From contig JAPXFY010000016.1 of assembly GCA_030674185.1 (NCBI GenBank), positions 39,113,466 to 39,177,465 of the forward strand: a stretch of DNA of 64,000 bases, in the 5' to 3' direction. Below the pieces are notes generated by a model, which saw only the letters and a list, made by a program, of their open reading frames with translations, had not been told where the DNA came from and ran no database searches. This document shows positions 29,606 through 42,015 of this stretch, in pieces; position 1 is the stretch's first letter, and every line of letters starts with the position of its first letter. This DNA comes from Monoplex corrugatus. Lineage: Eukaryota; Mollusca; Gastropoda; Littorinimorpha; Ranellidae. The translations under genes and the position numbers were made by a program.

Positions 29606-32048
29606 TGTTGTTCGTCCGTCGTGATCGATGATGACCAAGGAGCATCACGTTTCATGTGTCCGGCTGTGACTGATGAGGCTGATTCGTGTGCGGAAGGCTT
29701 GGCCGCAGATGAGACACATGTGTTCTGCTGGATTCTGGACTTGGGAGTTGGCCCGGGATTTACGCAGCTCTCGTTTCTTTAGTGCTCCACTGATCCTGCT
29801 TTGTTCGTAGGAGGCGGCACCTTCGCCAACGCGGCTTCTCCGTGATGAGTGGTCTTGTGTAAGGGCCTCCCATGTCTTGGTGTCGATGCCGAAGTTTTTC
29901 AGGGACGCTTTAAGCATGTCCTTGAAGCGCAGCTTTGGCCTTCCTCGCGAGCGTTTGCTGTCTGCCAGCTCACCATAGAGCAGTCTCTTTGGGAGACGCA
30001 TGTCTTGCATATGCACAATGTGTCCGGCCCATCTGAGTTGGGCTCTTCTGAGCAGGGTGTGAATACTAGTCATTCCAGCCTGATCAAGGACATCTGTGTC
30101 AGGTATTCTATCCTTCCAGGTGATCTTCAGGAGCTGTCTGAGGCAGTTGATGTGGAATCGGTTGAGTTTCTTGGCATGGCACTCATATACGGTCCATGTC
30201 TCACAGGCATACAGAAGAGTTGGCAGAACGGCTGCCTTGTATACCTTCAGCTTGGTGGACAGTTTGATACCTCTCCTGTCCCATACCGATACCCTGAGGT
30301 GTCTGAAAATTGAACTTGCTTTGGCAATGAGTGTGTCTACCTAAGTGTCTATGTTCACTGATCTTGAGATCGTGCTTCTGAGGTACGTAAAATTGTCCAC
30401 AGCTTTCAGGGATTTCCCTCGACAGTGATGCTTGGTTCCGAGTACCGCTGTTGTGGTACAGGCTGAAACATGACTTCGGCCTTCTTCGTACTGATGGTGA
30501 GTCTGAAGTTTCTGCAGGATGATGCGAATCGATCCATGCTCTGCTGCATTTTTGCTCCAGTGGTGGTGTTCAGAGCGCAGTCATCGGCGAACAGGAGGTC
30601 ACGGACCCAGTCTTTTTCAACCTTGGTCTTCGCCTGAAGCCTGAGGGCGTTGAGGAGCCTTCCGTCTGTCCTGTATCTGAAGCCAATGCATGTGTCATGG
30701 TCGTCATAGAATGCATCTGACAGCATGGCTGTAAACATCATACTGAACAGTGTTGACGCCAGTACACAACCCTGCTTGACACCGTTCATGACTGAGAAAG
30801 TCTCAGAGCAATCTCTGTTGTCCAGCACACATGCCTGCATGCCGACATGAAATTGGCATACCATGTTGATGAACTTTGATGGGCATCCGAACTTCTCCAT
30901 AATTCTCCAGTCCTTCACGGCTGGCTGACCATGTCGAAGGCCTTTGTCAGATCAACGAATGTTGTGTACAGGTCTTGGTGTTGTTCCTGACACTTTTCTT
31001 GCAGTTGTTGTGCTGCGAATATCATGTTGATTGTCCCGCATAATTTTCTGAAGCTGCACTGTGTTTCTGGTAGGTGGCCATTTTCCAGGTAACGATAAGG
31101 CGGTTGAGGACTCTTGCGAGGATCTTACCAGCAGTGGCGAGCAGAGAGATTCCCCTGTGGTTGTCAGAGGACTGCCTGTTGCCCTTCTTCTTGAAGAGAT
31201 GGACAATGGTCGCATCCTTCAGTTCCTGGGGGATGGATTCTTGTTCCCACATGCTCTTGAACAACTCTGTTAGCTTTCGGATCATGACTGGTCCGCCTGC
31301 CTTGTATATTTCTGCTGGAATGGAGTCGGAGCCTGGAGCTTTGTTGTTTGAAAGGTGCTTAATTGCTGCCATGATCTCTGATTCCATTGGAGGCGCTGCA
31401 AGTTCGGTGCTTATTGGCACCTGTGGCATGCGGTCAATGGCTTCGCTGTTGCTAGTAGGTGCACGATTGAGGACGCTGTCGAAGTGCTCGGCCCAGCATT
31501 GTTGGATAGCATTTTCGTCAGTGAGAAGTGTTGATCCATTGGCGTTGAGCAGCGGCGATGATCCTCGGGGCTGTGGCCCATATAAGGTTTTTAGGGCACC
31601 ATAGAAGCACTTGTAGTTGTTGGTATCAGCATGCTTCTGTATTTCATCTGCTTTTCTGCTAAGCCAGGAGTCTTGCATTTCTCTGAGCTTTGTCTATACT
31701 TTGTTTTTGATTGAGCTGGTGTGCTCTGAAGACTTTTCACTTTTCTTCCAACAATATCTGGATGTCGGCGTCGTTTTCATCAAGCCAGTCCTGGTGTTTG
31801 CGCTGGTTGATATCGAGCTGCTCCCGCGCTGAGTTGTAGACGATGTCTCGTATGCACTGTTGGAGCCCAGATTTTAGGCCTTCAAGCTGTGCATCAAGGT
31901 CATTTCTGAACTTTTGATACACAGAGGGTCGTTCCAGCTTTGTGACGTTCAGTCTTTTGTTGAACCTCTTTCCTTGCGGATGTCGTCTCGGCTGGATAGA
32001 GATGTTGAGTCTAGAGATGATGAGCCTATGGTCAGTGTAAATATACAT
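29605..32048 (-). pseudogene. Non-LTR retrotransposon ORF2, 5'-truncated and frameshifted
   Basis: In element order: endonuclease end with [12 protein letters not shown] (32048-31737); RT N-part with NKAPGSDSIPAEIY and NHRGISLLATAGKI (31678-31022); TFVDLTKAFDMV near 30930; GVKQGCVLASTLFS and LLFADDCAL (30918-30406); C-terminal RRAQLRWAGHIVHMQDMRLP, GRPKLRFKDML and a C-x-x-C ... H-x(3-5)-H finger (30073-29645). At least three frameshifts (near 31700, 31090 and 30920) and a decayed part at 30405-30075 make it inactive. The 5' part of the endonuclease is lost at a (GATA)n repeat. The clade is not assigned. Confidence 0.85.
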
Positions 32049-32103
32049 CTAATATAGATAGATAGATAGATAGATAGATAGATTGATAGATAGAGAGACA
32101 GAG

Positions 32104-32135
<32 letters not shown>

Positions 32136-32149
32136 TGATAGATAGAGAC

Positions 32150-32180
<31 letters not shown>

Positions 32181-32237
32181 GAGATAGATAGATAGAGAGA
32201 GAGAGACACACACACACATAGATAGATAGATAAAGAG
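32049..32237. repeat. (GATA)n / (GA)n microsatellite
   Basis: GATA repeats with GACAGA and GAGA blocks sit exactly at the 5' break of the truncated LINE. Confidence 0.95.
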
Positions 32238-32299
32238 AGAGAGAGAGAGAGACATCATATGTGTGTGTGTATATAATATTATATATATGTATTATATAT

Positions 32300-32347
32300 A
32301 TGGTCGCCAACGCCATGCGACAGGGCACCTGATGATGATGATGATGA
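32300..32347 (+). mobile_element. Minimal LINE 3' tail, GAT-tail family
   Basis: CGCCATGCGACAGGGCACCT followed by GATGATGATGATGATGAT matches the last 40 bases of the copy at 41970-42012. Only the extreme 3' end is present, stranded inside AT-rich microsatellite DNA. Confidence 0.65.
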
Positions 32348-32600
<253 letters not shown>

Positions 32601-32965
32601 ACAGATATGTACATATCTATATGTATAGATACAGATATATTGCAACAAGTATTTGCAAATTATCTTCCTTAAATAAGTCATCTGGATTTAACATAATGGA
32701 TTTAGAGCAATCGAATGTTGAAGGTATATATTATACACACACACACAAATACTTTTCCTGAATCTTTTTCATCAGTTTCAGTCTTGTTATTTTGCATCTA
32801 ATCAAGAAATCAAATTCATCTTCAATCTAACCACAAGTTGTATATTTTCGATTTCTTCTTGGAGTGATTGTGTATGATCTGCCTCTTTCAGTTTGTAGGT
32901 CATGTGCACTGCCTTTGAAGTCTGCATAATGCTTGTCTTTAGCTGGACTTTCACAACGTCTATTG

Positions 32966-33195
32966 GATAAGGTTCCAAACAGTGCTTGGTTGTAATCTAT
33001 AAGGTTCCAAACAGTGCTTGGTTGTAATCTATAAGGTTCCAAACAGTGCTTGGTTGTAATCTACAAGGTTCCAAACAGTGCTTGGTTGTAATCTATAAGG
33101 TTCCAAACAGTGCTTGGTTGTAATCTACAAGGTTCCAAACAGTGCTTGGTTGTAGTGTATAAGGTTCCAAACAGTGCTTGGTTGTAATCTTAATA
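32966..33195. repeat. 32-bp minisatellite, about 7 copies
   Basis: The unit is AAGGTTCCAAACAGTGCTTG followed by GTTGTAATCTAT. Copies are almost identical, differing mainly at ATCTAT or ATCTAC, which suggests recent expansion. Confidence 0.95.
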
Positions 33196-33433
33196 CAGAT
33201 ATGAAATAGGTGATGTGTTTGCGCTTTTCTGCCAATTCCAGAAAGAGACATATTCTAGTTGTTTCTATACATGTATGTATGTTGTTTTATGTTTATTCAA
33301 GGTTGTAAGTTTGTTCCATATGTGATTCATTCCAATATCACAAAGAATTCTTCTAAATCAACCCTGGGCTTTTCATATGCTTGTCTGTTTTGTAATAATT
33401 TTTATTTCATTATAAAAATCTGTTTAACACAAG

Positions 33434-33512
33434 ATGTGCGTGCGTGCATGCGTGCGTGCGTGCGTGCATGTGTGTGTATGTGAGTGTGTGTTTGTGTTTG
33501 TGTGTGTATGTG

Positions 33513-33551
<39 letters not shown>

Positions 33552-33554
33552 AGG

Positions 33555-33594
<40 letters not shown>

Positions 33595-33600
33595 TAGAGA
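33434..33600. repeat. (TGCG)n-(TG)n-(GA)n-(GACA)n compound microsatellite
   Basis: GTGCGTGCGTGC, TGTGTG, GAGAGA with GGGA and GACAGACA blocks lie in series. No gene. Confidence 0.95.
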
Positions 33601-33734
33601 TAGCCAGAGACAGAGGGGAGGGAGAAAGAATACAGATATGAATACAAATGGCATTATTGTGACAGGCCCACTCACAAAGGGCCAGGAAAGACAAGGATGT
33701 CAAATCAAAAGTGAAGCTTGTTGCTATCACTGTT

Positions 33735-34370
33735 ATTGTTGCTTAAAGCCCAGCTGACTGAGCAAACTATATCAGGGCTATAACCAATTCGAAACAGATA
33801 CCATATCTCACAGAAAATTTAACATAAAAAACCCAGCAAACAAACAAACAAACAAACAAACAAACAAACAAACAAACAAGCAAACAAAAACTGGAAAAGA
33901 AAATTAAATATACAGTATATTAATGCATTTGTGCATAATTTGTGCACATAATCTTAGGATCTCCCTGGCATTGTATACTCTGTCCAATTTATCACAAGGG
34001 CATTCAAAAAAACATCTGAATACAATTTATATAATTATAAGCATAAATAAGGACGCTAAAGCATACAAATAAAAACTGGCCTAAATTACCTGAAACTGCT
34101 TCTGCACATTATATTTCCTTAGAGCCAAAAATGCACTTAATAATGTACCAAATTATCAATCGTAAGAGAGAGTATTTAGGCTTTATTGAACACAAACAGG
34201 TGAATGAACCATCAAGGCAGAAAATGACAGAAATGACATAAGCAAAGGAAAACAGCAGAAACAAAAAGACTGACAGAAAAGAGTAAATTCCTAATCCTGG
34301 TAAAGAATTTCCAAAAGATGGGGATAATATTTCTACTGAAAGAGCTTCCAGCATCCCCACAGGGAAAGGT
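33735..34370 (-). repeat. LINE 3' UTR copy, family A (long)
   Basis: TTAAAGCCCAGCTGACTGAG, then TATCAGGGCTATAACC, an (AAAC)n expansion at 33837-33890, GTCCAATTTATCACAAG, GACGCTAAAGCATAC and TTTCCAAAAGATGGGGATA. It has the same order as 17010-17560. The plus-strand left end GTTATTGTTGC implies an ACAATAAC-type 3' tail on the element strand. Confidence 0.65.
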
Positions 34371-34569
34371 GTTAGACTAACACCTATACTAACACTAGCA
34401 GGTCAACACTTTGTTACAAGGAAATAAAATTCATAGTAACTGTACAAGTTTACATACCATTCTGGTAGTGCAAGCTTGCAAGACTGACACACACAATGCA
34501 ACATACAGTTTTTATTTGATAAATGATATAAAATTTTCATACATGTATACAAACAAATGCATGAAAGAA

Positions 34570-34797
34570 AACACACACACACACACACACACCACACACA
34601 CACACACACACACAACACACACAACACAACATATACACTGCACAGATACAAACGACACAGACAACAACAGACAGCACCACACACACACACACACACACAA
34701 CACACACAACAGACACACACACAACATCACACACACACACACACACACACCACAGCACACACACACACATACAGTGTACACACACACAACACACACA

Positions 34798-34849
<52 letters not shown>

Positions 34850-34855
34850 ATACCA
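34570..34855. repeat. (CA)n microsatellite
   Basis: CA repeats with AACACA and ACCACA interruptions. Frames of up to 153 codons are artefacts. Confidence 0.95.
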
Positions 34856-35740
34856 CAATAGTCTGGACCTAGAAAGCCACAAGCTCTAGGTTTTTGGAAT
34901 GTAAACAGACAAATGCTTTGTCTTAAATACACCGGGAGGGAGTTTCATGTTGTTGGGCCAAAAAAATGAGAACGATTCTTTCTGCAAGTAGCTAGAAATA
35001 ACTGAGGTATGCTTTAAACTGAAGCTCAGTGAGACTTGAAAGCTTTGGAAAGTTTGTAGGGCAGAAGTAGCTCTGATAATATGTTGGCATGGTATTCGAA
35101 TCTAGACACTGAAGAGAAGAGTGCAGTCATTTTATATTTGATTCTTGCTTTGATAGAGCTATGGACTCAAAATCTGATTTCTCCAGTGCTCTCCCAGCCC
35201 GCAACATTATAAAACTGGTCGGTTCGCTGCCCACCTTAATGTTTCCATCATTCTGATGGTATCAGGTTTCACAAGACAGCTTTTACACTGCACTGTTTGC
35301 TCTCCAATATATTAAGTTAAATAGCAGATTTGGAATCATTGGAGTTTTTGGTAACTTGTCTGATGTCATCTGAATGCCCAGCTAAATCATGTTCATCCCA
35401 TGCACATTTAAGTTGTGGGACTGCTAGTAATCTCTGACCAACTGACTGTCCGTTAACACAGTAACACTAACCTAACTGAAAGTGATCAAATTCAACACAC
35501 ACAGCAAGTGTCCCATCACGAAACATACCTATATAAATATATACATCTCCTAGTCCTACAAATCAAAAGAAGAACAGTAACTGTATATACATCACCTGCA
35601 AACATTAACAACAACAATAATAATATCGATATTAATAACTAGATATTTATACAACACCTTTTTTTTTATCAAGCACAAAGTGATAAAGAATTATGACTCA
35701 TTTGATTTAGTCATTATCACTGATCATTGTAACAGATGTA
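34856..35740. other. Unassigned sequence with a family C SINE piece at 35150-35300
   Basis: GAGCTATGGACTCAAAATCT and TTCCATCATTCTGATGGTAT match the family C copy at 12090. The rest shows no recognised gene or repeat. Confidence 0.45.
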
Positions 35741-35744
35741 CTTG

Positions 35745-35990
35745 CGCACACACACACACACAGACACAGACACCACACACACACACACACACACACACAT
35801 ACCCAAGCCCCTCCCCCCCCCCACACACACACATACACGCACGCACACACACATACGCACACACACACACATGCACACAAACACGCACACACACACATAC
35901 ATACATACACGGATGCACATGCACATGTATGCACACACACATATAACGCACACTTACAAACACATTGACACACACACTCATGCGTGCACA
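35745..35990. repeat. (CA)n microsatellite with a C-run
   Basis: CA repeats with a CCCCTCCCCCCCCCC block at 35810-35821 and CATA/CGCA variants. Confidence 0.94.
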
Positions 35991-36204
35991 CGACAAACCC
36001 AGAAAGCACAACCTAATAACACAACACAATCTACAAAATACATCTGCAGCACGGAAGGACCATTGAGGAAGTGGGAATTAACATAATGCTGGAAATGAAA
36101 TGTTCTGAGATTGGATTTGAATGACAATAGTGATAGACTGTGTCAAACAGTGAAAGGCAATTCATAAGTTCCTGATTTTAACAACAGACAAATTATGCAA
36201 AACA

Positions 36205-36479
36205 TTCATACTGTTCCACCATAAAACATGTATAGATCTCCTGCATTTATATACCATGAAAGTATTGAAACATGCACAGATCTCTTACAAGTTACATTCA
36301 TACTGTCCTACCATGAAACTTGTCTAGACCTCCTACATACTGTCCTACCAAGAAACTTGTATCTGGACCTCTTACATATATGCTGTCCTACCATGAAACA
36401 TGCATAGATCTCCTACATTCATACTGTCCCATCAGAAAACATGTACAGGCCTCATACATTCATACTGTCCAACTACAAA

Positions 36480-36516
<37 letters not shown>

Positions 36517-36600
36517 TAATATATAAATTATATAAATCTCCTACAGTCCTAGTCCTACATTCGTGCTGTCCTACCATGAAACATGCGTAGATTTACTACC
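36205..36600. repeat. Degenerate minisatellite of about 40 bp, with an internal (TA)n
   Basis: Repeated modules CATACTGTCCTACCATGAAA and CATGTATAGATCTCCTAC recur about eight times with indels. A TA run is inserted at 36484-36510. Units are much more diverged than in the other arrays. Confidence 0.8.
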
Positions 36601-36814
36601 AACATTAGTAGTAGTACTGTCACACCATTTAACATCCAGTCAAAAAAGAAACTTGTGTTAGATGATCTGCGTCATGCCTTATGGATGGAAGAAACTCAAG
36701 AAGCATTCGCGAAAAGAGAGAGGCAGTATAGGAAAAAGTTGAAAAAGCCTCTGGGTGATCTGGAGGATTGAATTTGATATTGGAGGGAAGTGGAGATGAC
36801 TTGGTAGCACCATA

Positions 36815-36885
<71 letters not shown>

Positions 36886-37150
36886 CACACATATCCAATA
36901 CACACATACACAAACACACATGCCTACAGACACACATACACATACAGACACATGTATACACACAGTGACACACATGCACACACACATACAATATACATGT
37001 GTATTAAGCACAAACACACATCCAACACACACACACACACGCTCACAGACACACATACACAGACACACACACACATATATATACACATACCCACACCCAC
37101 ACCCACACCAACACACACACACACACACACACATACACACACACACACAG
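36815..37150. repeat. (CA)n microsatellite
   Basis: Nearly pure CA from 36818 to 36882, then imperfect CA/CATA to 37150. The frames here are artefacts. Confidence 0.95.
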
Positions 37151-37448
37151 TGCAGGCTCACATCTAGACTTATCTACATACCACCTAGTGTGTACATGAT
37201 CATTTGGCAAAGGAGCTGTTTAACTCTCCCATGCATTTTGCATCTATACGCATAAGTTGTAAATCTGTCCCAGTCCTAACCCTTAACCTATAGATAGATC
37301 CCATTAGTTTTCGCCGTGAATAAACAGCCATTTCTGCTGGTCCTAGTGATGAAAGTTTGAGGACAGGCTAGGGTTGTAGCTGGGGTTAAATTTGCATTAG
37401 TATTGTCAGAAATACAGAAGTCCACCTGTAACATTTACCAACAATTTG

Positions 37449-37552
37449 AGGTCACAATCATACACATGAATACACACATACACATTCTGCACAGTCACAG
37501 AGGTCACAATCATACACATGAATACACACATACACATTCTGCACAGTCACAA
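37449..37552. repeat. 52-bp direct tandem duplication
   Basis: GGTCACAATCATACACATGA, then ATACACACATACACATTCTG and CACAGTCACA, occurs twice in immediate succession with no differences that I can see. Confidence 0.9.
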
Positions 37553-37789
37553 CTCACATACACTGACATCCTGAATGTGGACCTGTAAGTAGGACTACTG
37601 CTGAGCGAGCATGTTATGTAATGTAGGCATACCTAGTATTACAAGTACTGAAGAGCAAGTACATACCCTAGTTAGTATAGGCCTACAATAACAATTCCGA
37701 ATGTACACACACACACACACACACACTCTCTCTCTCTCGCACAACACACACACACACACACACACCACACACATGTGCGCGTGTGAGCG

Positions 37790-38170
37790 GGTAACTCACG
37801 TGCACGATGACAGTCACTGACTTGAGGACGTAGTGAGGTTGGATCACCGTAAACCGCTAAACATCATGATTATCAACGATCAACGACTCGAACGAGAGAA
37901 CCGTGAACGACCTTGGTCAAGTTGGTGGTTTATTCTCATTCACTATTCAGTCTTGAATTTCATTCGCGTAACACTCTTTAAAGCCTCTTCACACACATAA
38001 TGCACTACCTGGCACAGCAATGCCAATGACGATACACCCACACCGGTACACTGCATGTAAAGGTCACATTGTTCAGGCAACAACGGACTGAGTGACGCAA
38101 CCAGCGTGGAATATGTCAACAAGGCCAAATGCGCCAGAAGGCACATGGAGCCATGGCAAGGGAGGTAACT
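37790..38170 (-). promoter_or_regulatory. Candidate promoter or untranslated first exon
   Basis: This stretch is noticeably richer in CG dinucleotides than its surroundings (CGATGACAG, GACGTAG, ATCACCGTAAACCGC, AACGACTCGAACGAGAG). On the minus strand it contains a good donor, GTGCAC followed by GTGAGTTA (exon end 37800). It lies 11 kb upstream of the transporter's coding exon 1 on the same strand, so it could be that gene's first exon. This is inference only. A 90-codon minus frame at 37943-38215 has no recognised family. Confidence 0.22.
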
Positions 38171-38234
38171 CTGTAAGCTCTTACACAGGAAATCACTGAA
38201 TAACTTCTCTTCCACACTTCGATAAAATTACTAC

Positions 38235-38545
38235 TCTGAGACAAGACTGATGAGTTTGGAGTTCGACATTTATTCGAGAGGGATTTTTCGCATTCGGACA
38301 ATTCCATATGCGCACCACCTATATCAACCAGCAGTTGTCTGGCAGACTTCCTGAGCATGCACAAAACTGTATGTGCTGGCAAGGTCTTGCGGGAGAGGAG
38401 ATGGGGAGGAGACAGACCTATAATTAAGCATTAAGCTGATACACCAGCAGAATGACAAACATTTAATCAAGACGGGCAGTGCATAGTCAAGTTTATAATG
38501 CTGTGGGCTGGGATATGAACTCAAAGAGATCAGATCTTAAATCCA
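38235..38545 (+). repeat. SINE-like element, family C, longest copy
   Basis: GGACAATTCCATATGCGCAC, GTCTGGCAGACTTCCTGAGC and AAGCTGATACACCAGCAGAA are followed by GGGATATGAACTCAAAGAGA and TCAGATCTTAAATCCACAGC. The last part is the reverse complement of a tRNA-like head, so the SINE itself probably reads on the minus strand. Confidence 0.6.
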
Positions 38546-38587
38546 CAGCATTATCAAAAGAATCAACCAGCCCAGATTAAAAGCGTG

Positions 38588-38656
38588 GCCCGCTCTCATT
38601 TTGAACCCGCAGACCCTCCATCATGAGCACAACGCTCTAACAACTGAGCTAATGGG
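38588..38656 (-). repeat. tRNA-like SINE head or tRNA pseudogene, Met(CAT)-like
   Basis: On the minus strand, TTAGCTCAGTTGTTAGAGCG gives a box A, GCTCATGA provides an anticodon loop containing CAT, and GCGGGTTCAAAATGAGAGC a damaged B-box. Acceptor stem pairing is poor, so a functional tRNA is unlikely. A related unit on the plus strand lies at 62869-62936. Confidence 0.5.
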
Positions 38657-38746
38657 ACATACCTGAACACAAGTGTTTGAAGGTTACTACTAGTAGGCCT
38701 ACTCTCTCACAATTCTGTCAGACAAAAAAAATTGCAAACATTCTTT

Positions 38747-38796
<50 letters not shown>

Positions 38797-38870
38797 GGGA
38801 GACAGCTGAAGTGATTGGGATATAGGCCTATAAAACTTTCCACGAAACTCTGTGTGTGTGTGTGTGTGTG
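38747..38870. repeat. (CA)n and (TG)n short microsatellites
   Basis: CA at 38749-38790 and TG at 38850-38870, separated by unique DNA. Together they could fold back on each other. Confidence 0.85.
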
Positions 38871-38879
38871 TAAACTTCA

Positions 38880-39340
38880 GTAAACTGTTCACTGTTCAAA
38901 ATAATGAAAGACAACTTGACCAAGAGCACTAACAATTGTGAAAAAAAGTTTGCTGTTTTTAGTTTGTTTTTTATTCCTCACTAACAATTGTGAAAAAAAA
39001 AGTTTGCTATTTCTTTTTTATTCCTTGAAGATCAATGGAAGTCATCTTTTAATTGACACACTGACTCAAATTTACCCCTAACCTGAATACGTTTTTACAA
39101 AATCTTCATTTATGCCAGTCATGGTATCTGTAATGTGCATAGCAAGATCAAGATTTAAAAAGTGCAAAGAAGTGATTATTGAATTTGACAAATAAAACTA
39201 TGAGTTCTGAAACATGTGAAATGTGCAAACTTGCCAACAAAGAATTGATTGGAAATGAAATGGCTGAAAGACTCATACTATCCTGCGACTACTTACTATG
39301 ACTGCTATAGTAGTAGTAGGCAAAAGTCAGTCAGCGTCGA
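38880..39340. other. Unassigned AT-rich sequence with a local duplication
   Basis: CACTAACAATTGTGAAAAAA followed by AGTTTGCT occurs twice (38929 and 38980). No gene or known repeat is recognised. Confidence 0.5.
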
Positions 39341-40560
39341 CTATGGAGGATACACTCTAGCATCGTGTTGAGTTGAGTTGACGCCTCTGGGGCAGCATTG
39401 GCTGTGGCTGGTATAGCCAATGATGGATGCTTGCCAGGGGGTTGCCTTTACAGGAGCTTGCTTTCTAACCTGACTCTCTTTTCCTCAGCTAAGGTCTGGA
39501 TTTTCTTTTCCAGCAACCTGAGTTGTTTCTAGAGCACACTACGCTATCTGTTGCTGCTGTGTCTTCCCAGCTCTCTGCGTTGATGTCCAGAGCTTTCACA
39601 TCGTACTTGCAGTCGTCTTTGTATCATAGCTGGGGTGGCCAATAGATCTCTTGCCGGAGACTAGTTCACCGTAAAGGATATCCTTTGGCATACATCCTTC
39701 TTCCATCTGGTGCACATGGCCAAGCCATTGCAGCCTGCACTTTCTAAGAACTATCAAAAGATGGTGGGGAGACCAACGCAAGCAAGGACCTCGGCATGTT
39801 TGTTTGTTTGTTGGTTTTTTTTGTGTGTGCTCCATTTGATGCCGAGGATGCAGCGAAGGCAGTACACATGAAAGCTGTTCAGCTTTTGCTCTTATTTGCT
39901 ATATGTTGTCCATGTTTTGCTGCCATACAGTAAAGTGGTGATGATGCAGGCGTTGCACACTGCCATCTTTTGTCGGAGTTGTCACCTTTGGGTTCTCCCA
40001 GACACAAGCAGTAAGTTGGCCAGAAGTTGCTGCAGCCATGCCTATGTGCTTGTTGATCTTGGCATCGAAGGATAGATTGCTGCCCAAGGTATCTGAACTA
40101 GTGGACAACATTAAGTTCATAGTTGTCGATGGTGATGACAGGTGGAGTATCCACATCTTGGCTTAGCACGTTCATTTTTTTCAGGCTGATGGTCAGATCA
40201 GTCTTTGCAGGCTTGAGAAAATCTGTCTATAAGGCACCGCAATTGTTGCTCAGTGTGTGAGGTAACAGCAGTAGCATCAGTAAAGAGCAGGTAATGGCCT
40301 CATGCACCTTTGTCTTTGCTTTCAGTCTTGCGAGGTTGAAGAGTCTCCTGTCAGATCTGGTGAGTAGGTGCACTCCTGTTGAAGTCCTGAAAGCATGCTT
40401 CAGGAGAACAGAAAAAATTGAGGCCAAAGGGCTCATACATACATGGTTCCCTCATACTGGACGGTTGCCTTCACATCATCTCATCTCTCTGTCGCCATGA
40501 TCGGAGGTAGAAGCTGCACTTGATGTCGCAAGTCTTCTCCAGTTCACACAATTTAGACAT
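39340..40560 (-). pseudogene. Strongly decayed LINE ORF2 remnant
   Basis: The minus-strand fragments, in element order, are RRLFNLARLKAKTKV (near 40340), LGSNLSFDAKINKHIGMAAA (near 40060), TACVWENPKVTTPTKDG, and CRLQWLGHVHQMEEG with MPKDILYGELVSGKR (near 39720). These are the RT end and conserved C-terminal segment of the same general LINE type as at 29.6-32 kb. Frames are broken repeatedly and the catalytic region is not readable. Confidence 0.75.
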
Positions 40561-41054
40561 CTGTGAGCGACTTCCTGGATCCCCAGACCACAGACATCAG
40601 CAATGTTGTTGAAGTAGGAGGTGTGCAGTATCCCTTTCTTCTCCTCAACTCAGCATTATTTTCAGGGTAGATTGGTATCTGATTGTGCAACAGATGACAA
40701 GCAGAGGTTACTCACCCAGATTCTGATGGTTTAGTGTACAGCTCTGAGAGTGGTCCACCAATCACATCATCAGCTTTACAGGGTCTTTCATTCCCTCTAT
40801 GATGGCAGACTTTAGATGAACAGTCTTGCTTTGTGTGATGCCTTTCTTCTTGAAATGAGAGAGAGAGAGAGGTGGAGGATCCATGATCCTATTTTGTCTT
40901 GCCAGTCCCCTCCCGTGATACACGCACACATGCAAGCATGTATGCTGTACCATTACTTTCATCACTGGCCACAAAGTCTGGGACAATGTTTGACAATGCT
41001 ATGGTGATACACCATGGGAATGATAATCATGATGCTGTAGAGTTCCATTCTGGA
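40561..41054. other. Unassigned sequence
   Basis: A short GAGAGA run lies at 40857-40872. No supported gene. It may include further decayed LINE sequence upstream of the 39.3-40.6 kb remnant. Confidence 0.4.
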
Positions 41055-41345
41055 TTAAGTCTGTGTGAAACGTAAGTACTCTACGCTTCTATTCACAACA
41101 CATCCTGGAGTAAACCAGGCCTGACAGGATTAACAAATCTGCTGTGTTGCTCAGGAAATGAGCAAAACCCTCAATGATACATCTGTGAAGTGGATGCAAC
41201 TCAACTGTGCAGTTTCACATTCCTAAAAATACCCATAGCATATTCATTTGTGGGTAGGAACTGGTTGGGGCTGAAAAATCCCACAATGATTTTGAGAAAA
41301 CTGATTGAATTCCAACTCACAATCTTACCCATTGCACGATCGTGA
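41055..41345 (-). repeat. SINE-like element, family D
   Basis: On the minus strand TTGTGAGTTGGAATTCAATC is the decayed tRNA-like B-box region. It is followed by TTTTTCAGCCCCAACCAGTT, CCTACCC, TGCTATGGG and TCATTGAGGGTTTTGCTC, matching 3540-3770 in order. Confidence 0.62.
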
Positions 41346-41380
41346 CTATTATACGTGTTTTCCTTTAACTTACATATTGT

Positions 41381-42015
41381 ATGTATCCCTCACGCAAAAT
41401 AACAGCAAATGGCACAATCTTGAGACAGATTGATAGGTTTAAATATCTGGGAACTGTCATTTCACCAGACGGCAGATGCACATCAGAAATAGCCAGCAGA
41501 ATCGGCCAAGTCAAAACAGCATTCAAGAAGATGAAAAGCATTCTTACCAACAAATGCTTATCAGTTAACATCAGGAAGAGTTCTTGAATGTTATGTAGAA
41601 GCGATTACGTTATACAGTTGTGAGGCACGGACAGTCAACAAGCAAAGCCAGAACAAGATAGAGGCAGCTGAGATTAGTTTCTAAGAAGAATTTTGAGAGT
41701 TCCATGGACAGCAAAGAAAACAAACGAGACAGTCTTGATGGAGGCAGACACAAGAAGATCATTTATAAGGAAGATTAGGAAAAGACAAGCAACATTTATA
41801 GGCCATTTTATGAGGAAAGAGGAATTGGAACACCTGGTCACAACAGGAAAGCTGGAGAGAAAGGGAGCACCAGGTAGACTGAATACAGAGGGGAAGAAGT
41901 GCTTGCACACAGGAAGAAGTGCTTGCGGCAACAAGGGACAGATGCACATGGAGGGCCATGATTACCTACGCCATGAGGCAAGGCACTTGATGATGATGAT
42001 GATGATGATGATTGT
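41381..42015 (+). mobile_element. LINE 3' fragment with (GAT)n tail
   Basis: The plus frames read RQIDRFKYLGTVISPDGRC, ASRIGQVKTAFKKMKSIL, then after a frameshift VLECYVEAITLYSCEART and [18 protein letters not shown], and RKRQATFIGHFMRKEELEHL. This is the classic C-terminal end of a LINE ORF2 after the RT domain. It ends GCCATGAGGCAAGGCACTTG followed by (ATG)n at 41992-42012. Two frameshifts (near 41585 and 41690) make it inactive. Confidence 0.85.

Noticed and set aside
30096..31604. Plus-strand frames of up to 176 codons between 29.8 and 31.8 kb
   Set aside because: They are antisense shadows of the minus-strand LINE reverse-transcriptase sequence, which has clear RT motifs.
36583..36771. 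Plus-strand 62-codon frame with a Lys/Arg/Glu-rich C-terminal half
   Set aside because: It begins inside a degenerate minisatellite, has no recognised motif and no splice evidence. I regard it as chance.
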